Below, one piece after another: positions 46,247 to 55,854 of a DNA stretch of 64,000 nt. The notes under the pieces were generated by a model. The model did not search any database. It had not been told where the DNA came from and worked only from the letters and a program-made list of their open reading frames with translations. Position numbers and translations under genes: made by a program. Every line of letters begins with the position of its first letter. The stretch's first letter is position 1. Source of the stretch: Neorhizobium huautlense (lineage in GTDB: Bacteria; Pseudomonadota; Alphaproteobacteria; Rhizobiales; Rhizobiaceae); NCBI RefSeq assembly GCF_030811685.1, contig NZ_JAUSRF010000001.1, positions 186,001-250,000 on the forward strand, given 5' to 3'.

Positions 46247-46884
46247 CCCGTATCCTGCTTCTCTCGCCCACCGATCTCGATCTGCCGGATGATGTTGTGG
46301 TCTCCGGCGTGCTGGATGCTGACACGAAGATCGAACACCGCCGCGTGGCCTATCCATCCTGCCCGCCGATCGGTGCGCATGACTGGGCGCTGGCCGACCT
46401 CGCTATTCTGACAGCCGGGCAGGATGCGCAGTCGGAAGGTTTTCAGGCCGTCTGCCTTGCCGATTTCGGTGATTATGGCGCAAACGCGCTGCGCTCCGTG
46501 CTGGATATCCCGGTCGTGACGGCAGGCCGATCCTCGATGTTATACGCATTGACGCTGGGCGAGCGCTTTTCGGTTGTCTCAACAGATCGCGACCGCGTGC
46601 GCGCGAAAAAACTCGTCCACGATTACGGGCTCGATACCCGCTGCGCAGGCATCGAGCCAGCCGAAACGGACATGGCTCGTAAGGATGGGCCGGAGATAAT
46701 CATCCTAGCGGGCGAGGCTCGGCAGCGGATGCAACCGGCGGGATCGGCGACGCTGATCGATCCGGTCGCCGTCTCGTTGAAGATCGCTGAAAGCCTGATT
46801 GGGCTTGGCCTCACACATAGCCGCCACGCCTATCCCGCACCGCAGGTTCGAAAGGCGGAACTGATCGCGGCGCTGTCGATCTGA
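46243..46884 (+). CDS. Asp/Glu/hydantoin racemase-superfamily protein 2 (short paralogue)
   Basis: 213 residues, shorter than its neighbour and overlapping it as ATGA. FQAVCLADFGDYGANALRSVLDIPVVTAGRSSMLYALTLGERFSV aligns with protein 1, but the first catalytic position is Asp (LADFGD) and the second lobe is shortened: only EIIILAGEARQRM remains where protein 1 has the LGSTTM loop. The C-terminal GLGLTHSRHAYPAPQVRKAELIA is again shared. The paired, coupled genes suggest a heteromer in which each subunit supplies different residues. No function is assigned. Confidence 0.68.
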   Translation: MTRILLLSPTDLDLPDDVVVSGVLDADTKIEHRRVAYPSCPPIGAHDWALADLAILTAGQDAQSEGFQAVCLADFGDYGANALRSVLDIPVVTAGRSSMLYALTLGERFSVVSTDRDRVRAKKLVHDYGLDTRCAGIEPAETDMARKDGPEIIILAGEARQRMQPAGSATLIDPVAVSLKIAESLIGLGLTHSRHAYPAPQVRKAELIAALSI

Positions 46885-47171
46885 AACCCACCCACCGGCT
46901 TCATCTCACGGCCAGATGCGTCGCTCCGAAACATCGGTGCATCCAATTTAACAAATCGCTCATAAGTTGAATTTTGGCACTTGCCAAACCAAAATCAATT
47001 TAAGATACATTGTCACTTATGGTTGCATCCATAGACATTCAGCCCTGAACCTGCCGACAGGGCCTCTCGACGTTTCAAGCCTTTAATCGCATCGCATCGC
47101 ATTGCATGGCGTCCGCTCGCATGTGGGGAGAGCGGCTGCGTCTGGGCATTTCAACAAGAGGGGGTACGATC
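46885..47171. promoter_or_regulatory. promoter region of the cytochrome c / GMC-patatin genes
   Basis: The AT-rich 287-base gap contains a palindrome TTGGCA-CT-TGCCAA (46974-46987) nested in a larger imperfect repeat (TTGAATTTTGG ... CCAAAATCAA). A short run of GCATC/GCATT repeats lies near 47092-47106. GAGGGGG lies about 8 bases before ATG 47172. No terminator for the upstream operon was recognised. Confidence 0.45.
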
Positions 47172-50100
47172 ATGGCTGGCCTGCCTGAAACCATCATGCC
47201 GTCCGAACAGCTGCGCCATAAGAAGGCGCGCCGGTGGCACTGTCTTATGCTTGCCGGCCTGTTCTTGCTGCCGGCGGCGACAGCATTTGGCGGGCCGGCG
47301 GATTATCCTTCGGCATCACTGCAACCCGGCCTGACGCCCGGCTGGAATGCCTATCCGAACCAGCTCGATATCGATGCACCGGAAGACGAGGCGCAAAGCG
47401 GTATAACCGAGGCGGGCACGCCCGTTATCAAACGCAACGAGGACGAATTTCCGGCGGAGGGGCGCAATGTCCTGCCCGATCTCGACAGCCTTCCCGGTCC
47501 GAACGGCGAACCGCAACCGTTCGATTACGATAATAGCGCGACTGCTCATGACGCCATTCGCGGCAAGAACACATGGATGTTCTGGGGCGAAGGCAACGAG
47601 ATCTTCTGGAACTGGGTACAGCAAGCATGGTTATGGTCTGACGGATTTTCTCGTTCTGCTGGATTCCCGCGACCGTGGCATACCCTTGCCCAAGGATCGC
47701 ACTCCCACTAAAGAAGAGATCGAAAAATCAGGCACGCGCTTCAAGCGAAGTGGCCTCACCAACCAACCGGGAATGGTGCCTCGCACGGCCGAAGACCAAC
47801 GGATCCTGGGCCTCTTCATTGATCAGGCTGGACCGAATGTGCGCCTGCCGGGAACCGGTTCTGCCGATCCTTCCAAACCGGTACAGCAGCTTTTTCCGGT
47901 CGGTGATTACCCGCTTTACAAGGACACCCTCTCAAAACTGGCCGATGACGGGCTTGATCCGGCGATCTACGGTTATCCCAGCGGCATTCTGGGGCTGCGT
48001 CTGTTTCTCAACCCGGATTTTTTTGGCGACACTAAAGCGGCCGGCGATGCCCGCAAATACTGGAACGACAAGGTGATCGTTCCCGGTGACAACGCTTACT
48101 ACGACCCCAAGAAATGGGTGAGCAAGGACCCGAAGCTGGTGCGCCCCTTCCGCGTCAGCATGTCCTGTGGCTTTTGCCATATTGCCCCGCATCCGCTGTT
48201 TCCGCCGACCGATGTAGAGCATCCGGAATGGAAAAACCTCTCGAGCACGATCGGCGGCCAGTATTGGAAACCCGAGACCACCTTCACCAACCTGCAGCGT
48301 GAGGACAGTTTCATCTACCAGTTCCTCGCCAGCCAGCAGCCCGGCACCATCGACACGTCGCTGGTCAGCACCGACCAGATCAACAATGCCAACACGATCA
48401 CCGCGATTTTCGACCTGCCGGCACGCCTCGCACGCGCCGCGACCAACCTGCCGGAAGACCAGAGCTCATCCAATCTGCTGATCCCGCAGATCGAGGACCC
48501 GACACAGGGCACCAATCCGCGCCACACGCCACGCGTGTTGCTGGATGGAGCCGACAGCGTCGGTGTCTTCGGGGCGCTGTCACGCGTCTATCTCAATATC
48601 GGGGCCTATTCGGAAGAGTGGAAACGCCTGCACAACACCGTTATCGGTTTTCGCCCGCAAAAGCCTTTCGCGGTGGCGACCAATCTGAAAAACTCGGTCT
48701 ACTGGCGCGCCACCGACAAATACCGCATTCCTTATCTCGCGGCGTTCTTCACCTATCCGAGCCCGAGCCGTGGTGAAAGCGTGACGCGGCCGATGCTGCT
48801 CGGCGACACGGCCGAAGGCAAATCGATCATCGAGATGGAGAAGGCGGAAGCGCTGAAAGGCCGTGGTGTCTTCGTGGAAAAATGCGCTATCTGCCACTCC
48901 AGCAAGCAGCCAGTGGGTTTTGACCTGAAATTCGGGCGCGGCGACCAAGTCTCGCGTTGGCTCAAGCAGGGCTCACCGCCTGCCCTCACCCTGCCGATGG
49001 ATTTTGCCGCCTGGCCGGCATTCCTCAAGACGCAGGCCTATGGCGAATATGTCCGCCAGATTTCCGCTCTGGCCGGCCAGCCAGCGGCGGACGGCGATGC
49101 CTTTATCAAGGGCAATTTCCTTGCCAATGAAATCCGCATTCCGATCACCCTTGTCGGCACCAATTCCGGTCGCGCCCTGGGCACCAATGCCATGCGCGGG
49201 CAGATGTGGGACAATTTCTCCTCGGAAACCTATAAGGCCCTGCCCTCGGTCGGCGACATCCATTTCTTCAACCCGTTTTCCGGCAAGCCGACCGACCAAT
49301 GGGGCAATAATGACAGCTTTACCGCCCCGGCCAACGGACCCGGTTATTATCGCCCGGCGTCGCTGATCAGCCTGTGGGCGACGGCACCCTATCTGCACAA
49401 CAATGCGCTGGGCAAATATACGCACAACCCCTCCATCAAGGGCCGCCTCGAAGCCTTCGATGACGGGATCGACAAGATCCTCTGGCCGGAGAAACGCAAG
49501 TCGAGCACATTTCGCCTGCCGGGCGACCTGCGTGGCGACAAGGCGATCACGGTTGCCAGCGGCGATGCCGGTTTCATCTACCGCACCACGCAGGCCAGCT
49601 ATATCGATTTTGCGCCGGGCTTCATCAAACCGCTGCTGACCGGCGTGGTTGGGCCGACATGGGTATCGTTCCTGACATGTGGACTGTGGGTGGCGCTGGC
49701 CGTCATCTTTGTCGCCTTCGCCCTGGTCGGACAGACCCGGCATGCGGGTTTCGTTTTCGCACTGGTGGCGGTGATCACCGCAGCTCTCTTGCGCGTGAGT
49801 GGCGTGGATACCATCTATCCGGCTCTGTGGCTTCTGCCCATCGGCGCGACGGTGATTGCGCTTCTCCTGTGGTTCGCCCTGCCCTGGCGGCTGGTCGGAC
49901 GCATCGTTTTCGCCCTGCTGGCCATCGGCAGCCTTTATACCGCGCATCTCGCCAGCAATTTCGTTGATGGCAAATCCGGCAATCTGCGGGTCGGCCCGGT
50001 GCCGCAGGGCACCCCGGTCAACCTGTTGATGAACATGAACCCGCAGGCTTCTCTGCCGGTCATGTCGGGTGCCGTGTTCGGGCTGGTGCGGGGTATCCTG

Positions 50101-50283
50101 CTGGTTCAAAGGGACAACCTGACCGGAGACGCCGCCTGGAACGCGTTCCGCGACGAGGCAGCAGAACCCTTGATGCGCGCAAGCAAATCACCGGACTTCG
50201 TGCTCGATCGCGGTCACTGGTTCGCGGAAACACTGGGCGACGACGAAAAAACGCAGTTGAAGGCATTCCTCAAAACCCTCTGA
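47172..50283 (+). pseudogene. membrane-anchored di-haem cytochrome c protein, interrupted by a frameshift
   Basis: Two overlapping frames together encode one protein of about 1037 residues. The first part starts at ATG 47172 with a signal sequence (CLMLAGLFLLPAATAFGG) and stays coherent to FWGEGNEIFWNWVQ; sense then continues in the +1 frame from HGYGLTDFLVLLDSRD. One extra base near 47619-47622 explains the break. The second part carries haem c sites CGFCH (codons 48166-48180) and CAICH (48882-48896), four membrane segments near 49650-49970 and a short C-terminal domain. It may be a true null mutation, a sequencing error or, less likely, programmed shifting. The next gene encodes a GMC dehydrogenase, a class that often passes electrons to cytochrome c. 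Confidence 0.75.
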
Positions 50284-50310
50284 TCACGCCAATTCGAAGG
50301 TTGCACTGCC

Positions 50311-53300
50311 ATGAACGAGCAATCATCGCCCGCCACTGTCGCGGAACTGCCCTCGCCCGTCGGCGCGGAGGAGACGCATTACGATTATATCGTAATCGGT
50401 TCCGGTGCCGGTGGTGGACCTCTGGCTGCCCGGCTGGCGCTGGCCGGCCAGAAGGTTTTGGTCATCGAGGCGGGATCGGATACCGCCACAGCCGGTCAGG
50501 AATACCCGGAGGAAACCTATACGATCCCCGCCTTTCACGCAGCGGCCACGGAAGACAAGGTAACGAGCTGGGACTTTTCCGTTCGCCATTACGGCAATGA
50601 CAGCAAGCAGGCGGAGGATAACAAATACGATCCGGCCATGGACCCGTCCCGCAACGGCGGCATCGGCAAGGGCGGCATATTTTACCCGCGCGCCGCAGCG
50701 CTGGGTGGCTGCACCTCTCACCATGCAATGATCATCATCCGACCGAATGACTCCGACTGGGAGGACATCGCCGATCGAACCGGCGACCAGACCTGGCGTT
50801 CGGAACATATGCAGGGCTATTTTCCGAAGATCGAGAATTGTCTCTATTACGCTGTCTATCGGGGGTATTTCGGCAAGTTTCTGCGGCTGGTTCAATGGGT
50901 GGCCGCCAAGATCAACCCGGCCGTTCACCTTGACCCGAACGGCCATGGCCACAAGGGCTGGCAGCCGACCAGCTTCATCGATCCTCTGGTGATCGCCGCC
51001 ATCGTGCGTGGCGACCGGGTTTTCCTGAAACTGCTGTTCGACGTGGTCTGGTCGGCACTTTCGGGCAGAAGCGCCTCCCGCGCCTTCAAGGAGGCGGCAA
51101 CGCATCTGCAGATCCTGCAGTTTCTCGATCCCAATGCCCGCGCCAAATATGTGCCCAACCGCGCCCACCTTTCCCTGATCTCGATCGGAACGGATGGCAG
51201 CCGCCGCATCGGCCTGCGGGAATGGCTTCTGAAGGTGGCGAACGATCCGAAAAACGCCTTGACGCTGAAGACGGACACCCATGCCACTCGGCTGATTTTC
51301 GAGAAACAGGGCCGTTCGGATCCGCCGCGCGCCGTCGGTGTAGAGGTCGAACTGGGGGCGAACCTCTACAAGGCCAGCCGGGGGCAACGGGCCCCAACGG
51401 GCGAGAGGCGGCAATATTTCGCGAACAAGGAAGTCATCGTTTCCGGCGGCTCGTTCAATACGCCGCAATTGCTGATGCTGAGCGGCATAGGCGATGCCAC
51501 CCACCTCAAGAAGATGGGTATCGACGGCCCACGCGATGCGGCGGGCGATCTCGTCTCGCCGGTCATCAACCTGCCGGGCGTCGGGCGCAATCTGCAGGAT
51601 CGTTACGAAGTCAGCGTCGTGTCCGAACTGAAGCAGGATTTTTCGACGCTGAAGGATGCGACATTCCAGCCCGATCCATCCATTCCGCCGGGCGATCCCG
51701 ACAAGACCAGCGATCCGCTTCTGAAAAAATGGCGCACGGATCACGGCGGGCTTTACGCCACCAATGGCGGCGCGCTTGCCTTCATGATGTCCTCCAACGT
51801 CAACACCCGCAAGCATGATCCCGATCTCTTCGTATTCGGTATTCCGGCGGCTTTCCGTGGGTATTACTGGGGCTGGTCGAAGGAATTGTTATGGCCCACC
51901 AAGGGGGCCGGCCGGGATCAGCGCGACCTGTGGAGCTGGGTCATCCTGAAGGCCTATACCGACAACAATCAGGGCCTTGTGCGGCTGCGCACGGCGGATC
52001 CGTTCGATGTGCCTGATATCGATTTCAACTCCTTTCCGCGCGGCGCAGACGACAAGGATGCCTATGCGCTGGTCGAAACGGTCGGTCATATTCGCGACAC
52101 CAACCTGAAGATCAAGGGTCTCAGGAAAGAGATTCAACCGGGCAAGGATTTGACCACCGCAGAAGCTCTGAACGACTGGGTGCGGCAGCAGGCCTGGGGA
52201 CATCATGCCTGCGGCACATGTCGCATGGGCCGCGATCCATGGCGGGCGAATGTGAAGAATTTGAAGGACGAAGGGGCCGTGCTGGACAGCAAGTTCCGCG
52301 TTCATGGCGTCGAGCGCCTGCGTGTGGTCGATGCTTCGGTCTTTCCGCGCATTCCCGGTTATTTCATCGTCACACCGGTTTTCATGATCGGCGAAAAAGC
52401 CGCCGATACCATCCTTGCAGACCATCCCACCTACCCGGAAAGCCTTGTGGCGCGTGAAGCTGCCGCTGTAAAGGAACGGCGCATTATCGCCGAGGTGCCC
52501 CTGAATGAACCTGCCGCAACCGCGGGCACACCAGAACCGGCTCTGCCACAAGACTGCATTGGTCTGGCGCTTTCAGGCGGCGGCATTCGCAGCGCCACCT
52601 ATAGTCTCGGCGTTCTTCAGGCGCTTGCCAGGAATGGTGTGCTTAAAAGGATCGATTTTCTGTCCACCGTTTCGGGCGGCGGGTTTATCGGTGGTTTTCT
52701 CGGCCGGTTGTTTACACGACTGAAATTGGGCGAACGCAATCCACAAGACGACGTCGCAGAGACCCTGACCAATCAGACATCCTCTGAAGTCTGGTGGTTA
52801 CGTCGCAATGCCGATTACCTCATCGGCGGTGGGCGGTCGGATTTCGAAACCGACATCGCCATCATTTCCCGAAACCTGACGACCATGCTGTTCTGCATTG
52901 CGGCTTTGGCCGTGACGGCCTTGAGTGCCCTGCGCTGGCTCGCCGATACCCTGTTCACCGTCCAGGCGATTGCGAGTGCGCCGGGCAAAGCCGGCGAGCC
53001 GATGGCGGACCAAGCAGCGGCGGCCATGGCGGTCGACGAATGCACCGCCTGCAATATCACGTCCGTCGATGTGCCGTCATGGATGCCGAACTGGCTCGGC
53101 CAGTGGATTCCCGTCGAGATACCGAACTGGGGCCTTGGCGGCATTGAGGTTTCTCCATGGTGGATCGCGTCCGTCGTCATTGCGCTTGCCTCGGTCATTC
53201 CGCTGGCGGTCGGTTACTGGCTGCTCGCCAATCCGGGTTCGCGCTGGCGTTATTCCCTTACAGGCACGCTCTCCTGGACGGCCCTGCTGGGCGCTGCCAT

Positions 53301-55152
53301 CTTCGCGCTCACCCTCCCCTCCCTGCTTCTGCCTGCGGCGGTCGCCATCGTCGTGCTGCTGCTGGCATGGGTCCTGCAGGAAGTCCTGCGGTGGCGCAAA
53401 CCGCCGGCACCGGCGGGAACGGATTATGTCGCGCTTTACCGCAACCGTCTGTCGCGGGCGCTCGGATCCTCGCTTTTCCTGCTGGGCGTTTCCGTCGTAT
53501 TCGTTCTGCTCGACAGTTTTGCGCGGTATTTCTCCGACGACACCAGCATGCCTTTCATGGCTGCAACGGTTATTGCCGCGCCGCCATTTCTGCTGCTGCT
53601 GCGCAGCATCGTGACAAGGCTGCTGCCGCGCAGCACAACCGAGATTGCCAGCAGCCTGCCACCGACATTGCGGCAGCGCATCACCGTCAACGCCTTAAGT
53701 TTTGGTCTCGCCGCCATTTTCTTCATTGCCGTCGATGCCCTGGTCCATCACGCATTCAACCGGGATGGAACGATCGGGGCATGGCTTTTCGGCGCGGCGT
53801 TCTTCGTATCGCTGGCGATGGGCCACGCCTACAAGTTCGCCAACCTTTCCTCGCTGCAGCAGTCTTTCACTCAGAAGCTGACGCGGACCTTCCTCGGCGC
53901 GTCCAACAACAATCGCGTGCACCCGCTCGGCCCCGATGTGGCCGTGCCCGTGCAGGTTTCCGACAGCGGCGACGATATTTTCTTGACCGACTACCATCCC
54001 GAACGTCACGGTGGGCCGCTTCACCTCATCAATGTCTGCCTCAATGAAACGGTGGACTATCAATCCGGCCGCCAGTTGCGTGGCAACAAGGGGCTGGCCA
54101 TGGCACTCGGCCCCTGCGGCATCAGTGTCGGCACGCGATATCACGCCCTGTGGAAACCCGAGCCTGAAAAACAGGCCGACGCCGCCACATCGACGACGAA
54201 AAAATGGGTCCGGCGAGACCACCGGGCGGTGGAAGCCATACCGGTATTCCCCGACCCGAATGCCTTCCACCCGTTTGAAAGTCGCAAAGGTCACAAGGTC
54301 GAGGTGGAGCAGTTGACGGTGGGTCGCTGGATGGCGATCTCGGCTGCGGCAAAATCGACCGGTGCCGGCCGTTATACCAGCTTGCCGATGGCACTGCTCC
54401 TCGGTCTTTTGAACATCCGTCTCGGTTATTGGTGGAACAGTGGTCTCAGTGCCGGTGACCGGCCCGGCCGCTATCCACCGGGTATCTGGCGAAAGATAAA
54501 AAGCTGGCCCGCATGGCTCTTCGCGGTTCAGGCCATCATCCTGAACGAATGGCGCGCGCGGTTCGAGGGTCCGAATGCAGAACGCTGGTATCTCAGCGAT
54601 GACGGACATTTCGAAAATACCGGCGTCTACGAACTGATCCGCCGGCGTCTGCCGCTGATCATCGCGATAGACGCCGGCGCCGACCCAAAATACCAGATGG
54701 AGGATGTGGCCATCCTGATGCGGCAAGTGCGGCTCGACTTCGGCGCCGAGATCACCTGGCTTGATCCCGGCATTGCCATCCCCGGCGCGTCACCATGGGC
54801 CGGCCTGCAGAATGCCGCGCAGGCTTTACCAAACGCCATCAAGATCCCGGATTTTATTCAAGAGGTGATCAAGCAGCCTTTGGCCATCGGCAGTCTCGAC
54901 AGCATAAAACGCAACGGACCTGTAACCGCGGCTTTCGCTCGCGTCTGCTTCAGGGATGCGCAGAAACAGGATTGCTGGCTTCTGTTCATCAAGGCGAACC
55001 TGGCCCCCAAGGTCCCGGCCGATGTCACCAACTATGCCGTGGTCAACGAGGCCTTTCCCAACCAATCGACGCTGGACCAGTTCTTCCAGGACGATCAGTG
55101 GGAAAGCTACCGTTCTCTGGGTGAATGTGCCGGCAACAGCGTTTTTGGATAG
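50311..55152 (+). CDS. GMC oxidoreductase-patatin fusion protein with inserted membrane domain
   Basis: 1613 residues in one open frame, 28 bases after the cytochrome gene. Residues about 20-730 are a GMC-type FAD oxidoreductase: YDYIVIGSGAGGGPLAARLA, AAALGGCTSHHAM, GSFNTPQLLMLSGIGD and the catalytic His631-His632 in WGHHACGTCRMG. Residues about 748-1613 are a patatin-like lipase: SGGGIRSATYSLGVLQAL forms the oxyanion hole, Ser788 lies in the elbow STVSGGGF and the dyad Asp is in DDGHFEN (about 1430-1431). Between Ser and Asp is an insert with about seven hydrophobic segments (roughly 850-1200). No signal peptide is visible. Alcohol oxidation coupled to lipid hydrolysis at the membrane is inferred. 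Confidence 0.85.
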   Translation: MNEQSSPATVAELPSPVGAEETHYDYIVIGSGAGGGPLAARLALAGQKVLVIEAGSDTATAGQEYPEETYTIPAFHAAATEDKVTSWDFSVRHYGNDSKQAEDNKYDPAMDPSRNGGIGKGGIFYPRAAALGGCTSHHAMIIIRPNDSDWEDIADRTGDQTWRSEHMQGYFPKIENCLYYAVYRGYFGKFLRLVQWVAAKINPAVHLDPNGHGHKGWQPTSFIDPLVIAAIVRGDRVFLKLLFDVVWSALSGRSASRAFKEAATHLQILQFLDPNARAKYVPNRAHLSLISIGTDGSRRIGLREWLLKVANDPKNALTLKTDTHATRLIFEKQGRSDPPRAVGVEVELGANLYKASRGQRAPTGERRQYFANKEVIVSGGSFNTPQLLMLSGIGDATHLKKMGIDGPRDAAGDLVSPVINLPGVGRNLQDRYEVSVVSELKQDFSTLKDATFQPDPSIPPGDPDKTSDPLLKKWRTDHGGLYATNGGALAFMMSSNVNTRKHDPDLFVFGIPAAFRGYYWGWSKELLWPTKGAGRDQRDLWSWVILKAYTDNNQGLVRLRTADPFDVPDIDFNSFPRGADDKDAYALVETVGHIRDTNLKIKGLRKEIQPGKDLTTAEALNDWVRQQAWGHHACGTCRMGRDPWRANVKNLKDEGAVLDSKFRVHGVERLRVVDASVFPRIPGYFIVTPVFMIGEKAADTILADHPTYPESLVAREAAAVKERRIIAEVPLNEPAATAGTPEPALPQDCIGLALSGGGIRSATYSLGVLQALARNGVLKRIDFLSTVSGGGFIGGFLGRLFTRLKLGERNPQDDVAETLTNQTSSEVWWLRRNADYLIGGGRSDFETDIAIISRNLTTMLFCIAALAVTALSALRWLADTLFTVQAIASAPGKAGEPMADQAAAAMAVDECTACNITSVDVPSWMPNWLGQWIPVEIPNWGLGGIEVSPWWIASVVIALASVIPLAVGYWLLANPGSRWRYSLTGTLSWTALLGAAIFALTLPSLLLPAAVAIVVLLLAWVLQEVLRWRKPPAPAGTDYVALYRNRLSRALGSSLFLLGVSVVFVLLDSFARYFSDDTSMPFMAATVIAAPPFLLLLRSIVTRLLPRSTTEIASSLPPTLRQRITVNALSFGLAAIFFIAVDALVHHAFNRDGTIGAWLFGAAFFVSLAMGHAYKFANLSSLQQSFTQKLTRTFLGASNNNRVHPLGPDVAVPVQVSDSGDDIFLTDYHPERHGGPLHLINVCLNETVDYQSGRQLRGNKGLAMALGPCGISVGTRYHALWKPEPEKQADAATSTTKKWVRRDHRAVEAIPVFPDPNAFHPFESRKGHKVEVEQLTVGRWMAISAAAKSTGAGRYTSLPMALLLGLLNIRLGYWWNSGLSAGDRPGRYPPGIWRKIKSWPAWLFAVQAIILNEWRARFEGPNAERWYLSDDGHFENTGVYELIRRRLPLIIAIDAGADPKYQMEDVAILMRQVRLDFGAEITWLDPGIAIPGASPWAGLQNAAQALPNAIKIPDFIQEVIKQPLAIGSLDSIKRNGPVTAAFARVCFRDAQKQDCWLLFIKANLAPKVPADVTNYAVVNEAFPNQSTLDQFFQDDQWESYRSLGECAGNSVFG

Positions 55153-55854
55153 CGTATTTGCTGGTGCAATCGAGGCACGGCGACGGACCTTGGACACGGG
55201 GCGGCACCAGACGCCCCGGCGCGGATTTCGCGTCAGCCAAACCTTCGCGCAGCCAGGAGCCGGGAGCCGGGAGCCGGGAGCCGGGAGCCGGGAGCCGGGA
55301 GCCGGGAGCCGGGAGCCGGCATGTTTTTGTCCGCTGTTGCAAGCCTAAACTTGATCAAGTGTCCGTCGATGTCGCTTTCCCGCAGGCATGCGCCTGACGT
55401 TACTCCGGCAACCGCAGACCTATCGCATATGCAAAAGACCCGCCCAAACCCAACCCTCGCAGAGCCCCTCCTGTTTCTGCCCATCCTTGCGCGCACAAAA
55501 AGGTGGTGCCACTTAATGCGGCTGATCCGCCAAAGCTCAGTTGAGGCAAGCGCTTGCCACTGATCTTCTCCCCCTATGGAGGCGGCAGGCCAGAGGGGGA
55601 CCATATGCGACAGCCCTGACACGCACCATGAGGAGGCCCGGATCGGAAGTGCGGTAATGAAGATCGGCATAGATGCTGAGTTTGAAGCTTGCGCCCGCAT
55701 TCGTCTGCCGGCACCTCTCAGCTCCATACCGATTGGCGCGCACCATCGTGCGACGAGGTGAACGACAGGTTCAAAAACTTGACATCTGGAGGGGCGTCGG
55801 CGGCTCGGCAACGGAAGCGACCGATTGTCTTTTGCACGTCGCAACGCTGCCAGT
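55153..55854. other. 700-base gap between convergent genes, no firm gene
   Basis: Apart from the heptamer tandem repeat (55261-55316) the gap holds ACTTGATCAAGT, a 12-bp palindrome at 55349-55360, and no convincing coding frame. Minus-strand frames such as 55537-55746 lack ribosome sites and recognisable domains. The loss of coding bias suggests decayed DNA, perhaps an old insertion. No terminator with a T-run was seen for either flanking operon. Confidence 0.45.
55261..55316. repeat. heptanucleotide tandem repeat, eight perfect copies
   Basis: CGGGAGC is repeated eight times without error, flanked by AGCCAGGAGC before and CGGC after. It begins 109 bases after the stop of the GMC-patatin gene, outside any supported gene. 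A 7-base unit would shift reading frame with each copy change. Confidence 0.95.

Noticed and set aside
55261..55316. Heptamer repeat as a CRISPR array
   Set aside because: Units are 7 bases with no spacers, so it is a simple tandem repeat.
55349..55360. ACTTGATCAAGT palindrome as an FNR/FixK box
   Set aside because: The half-sites abut without the required 4-base spacer, and no gene start lies downstream at a suitable distance.
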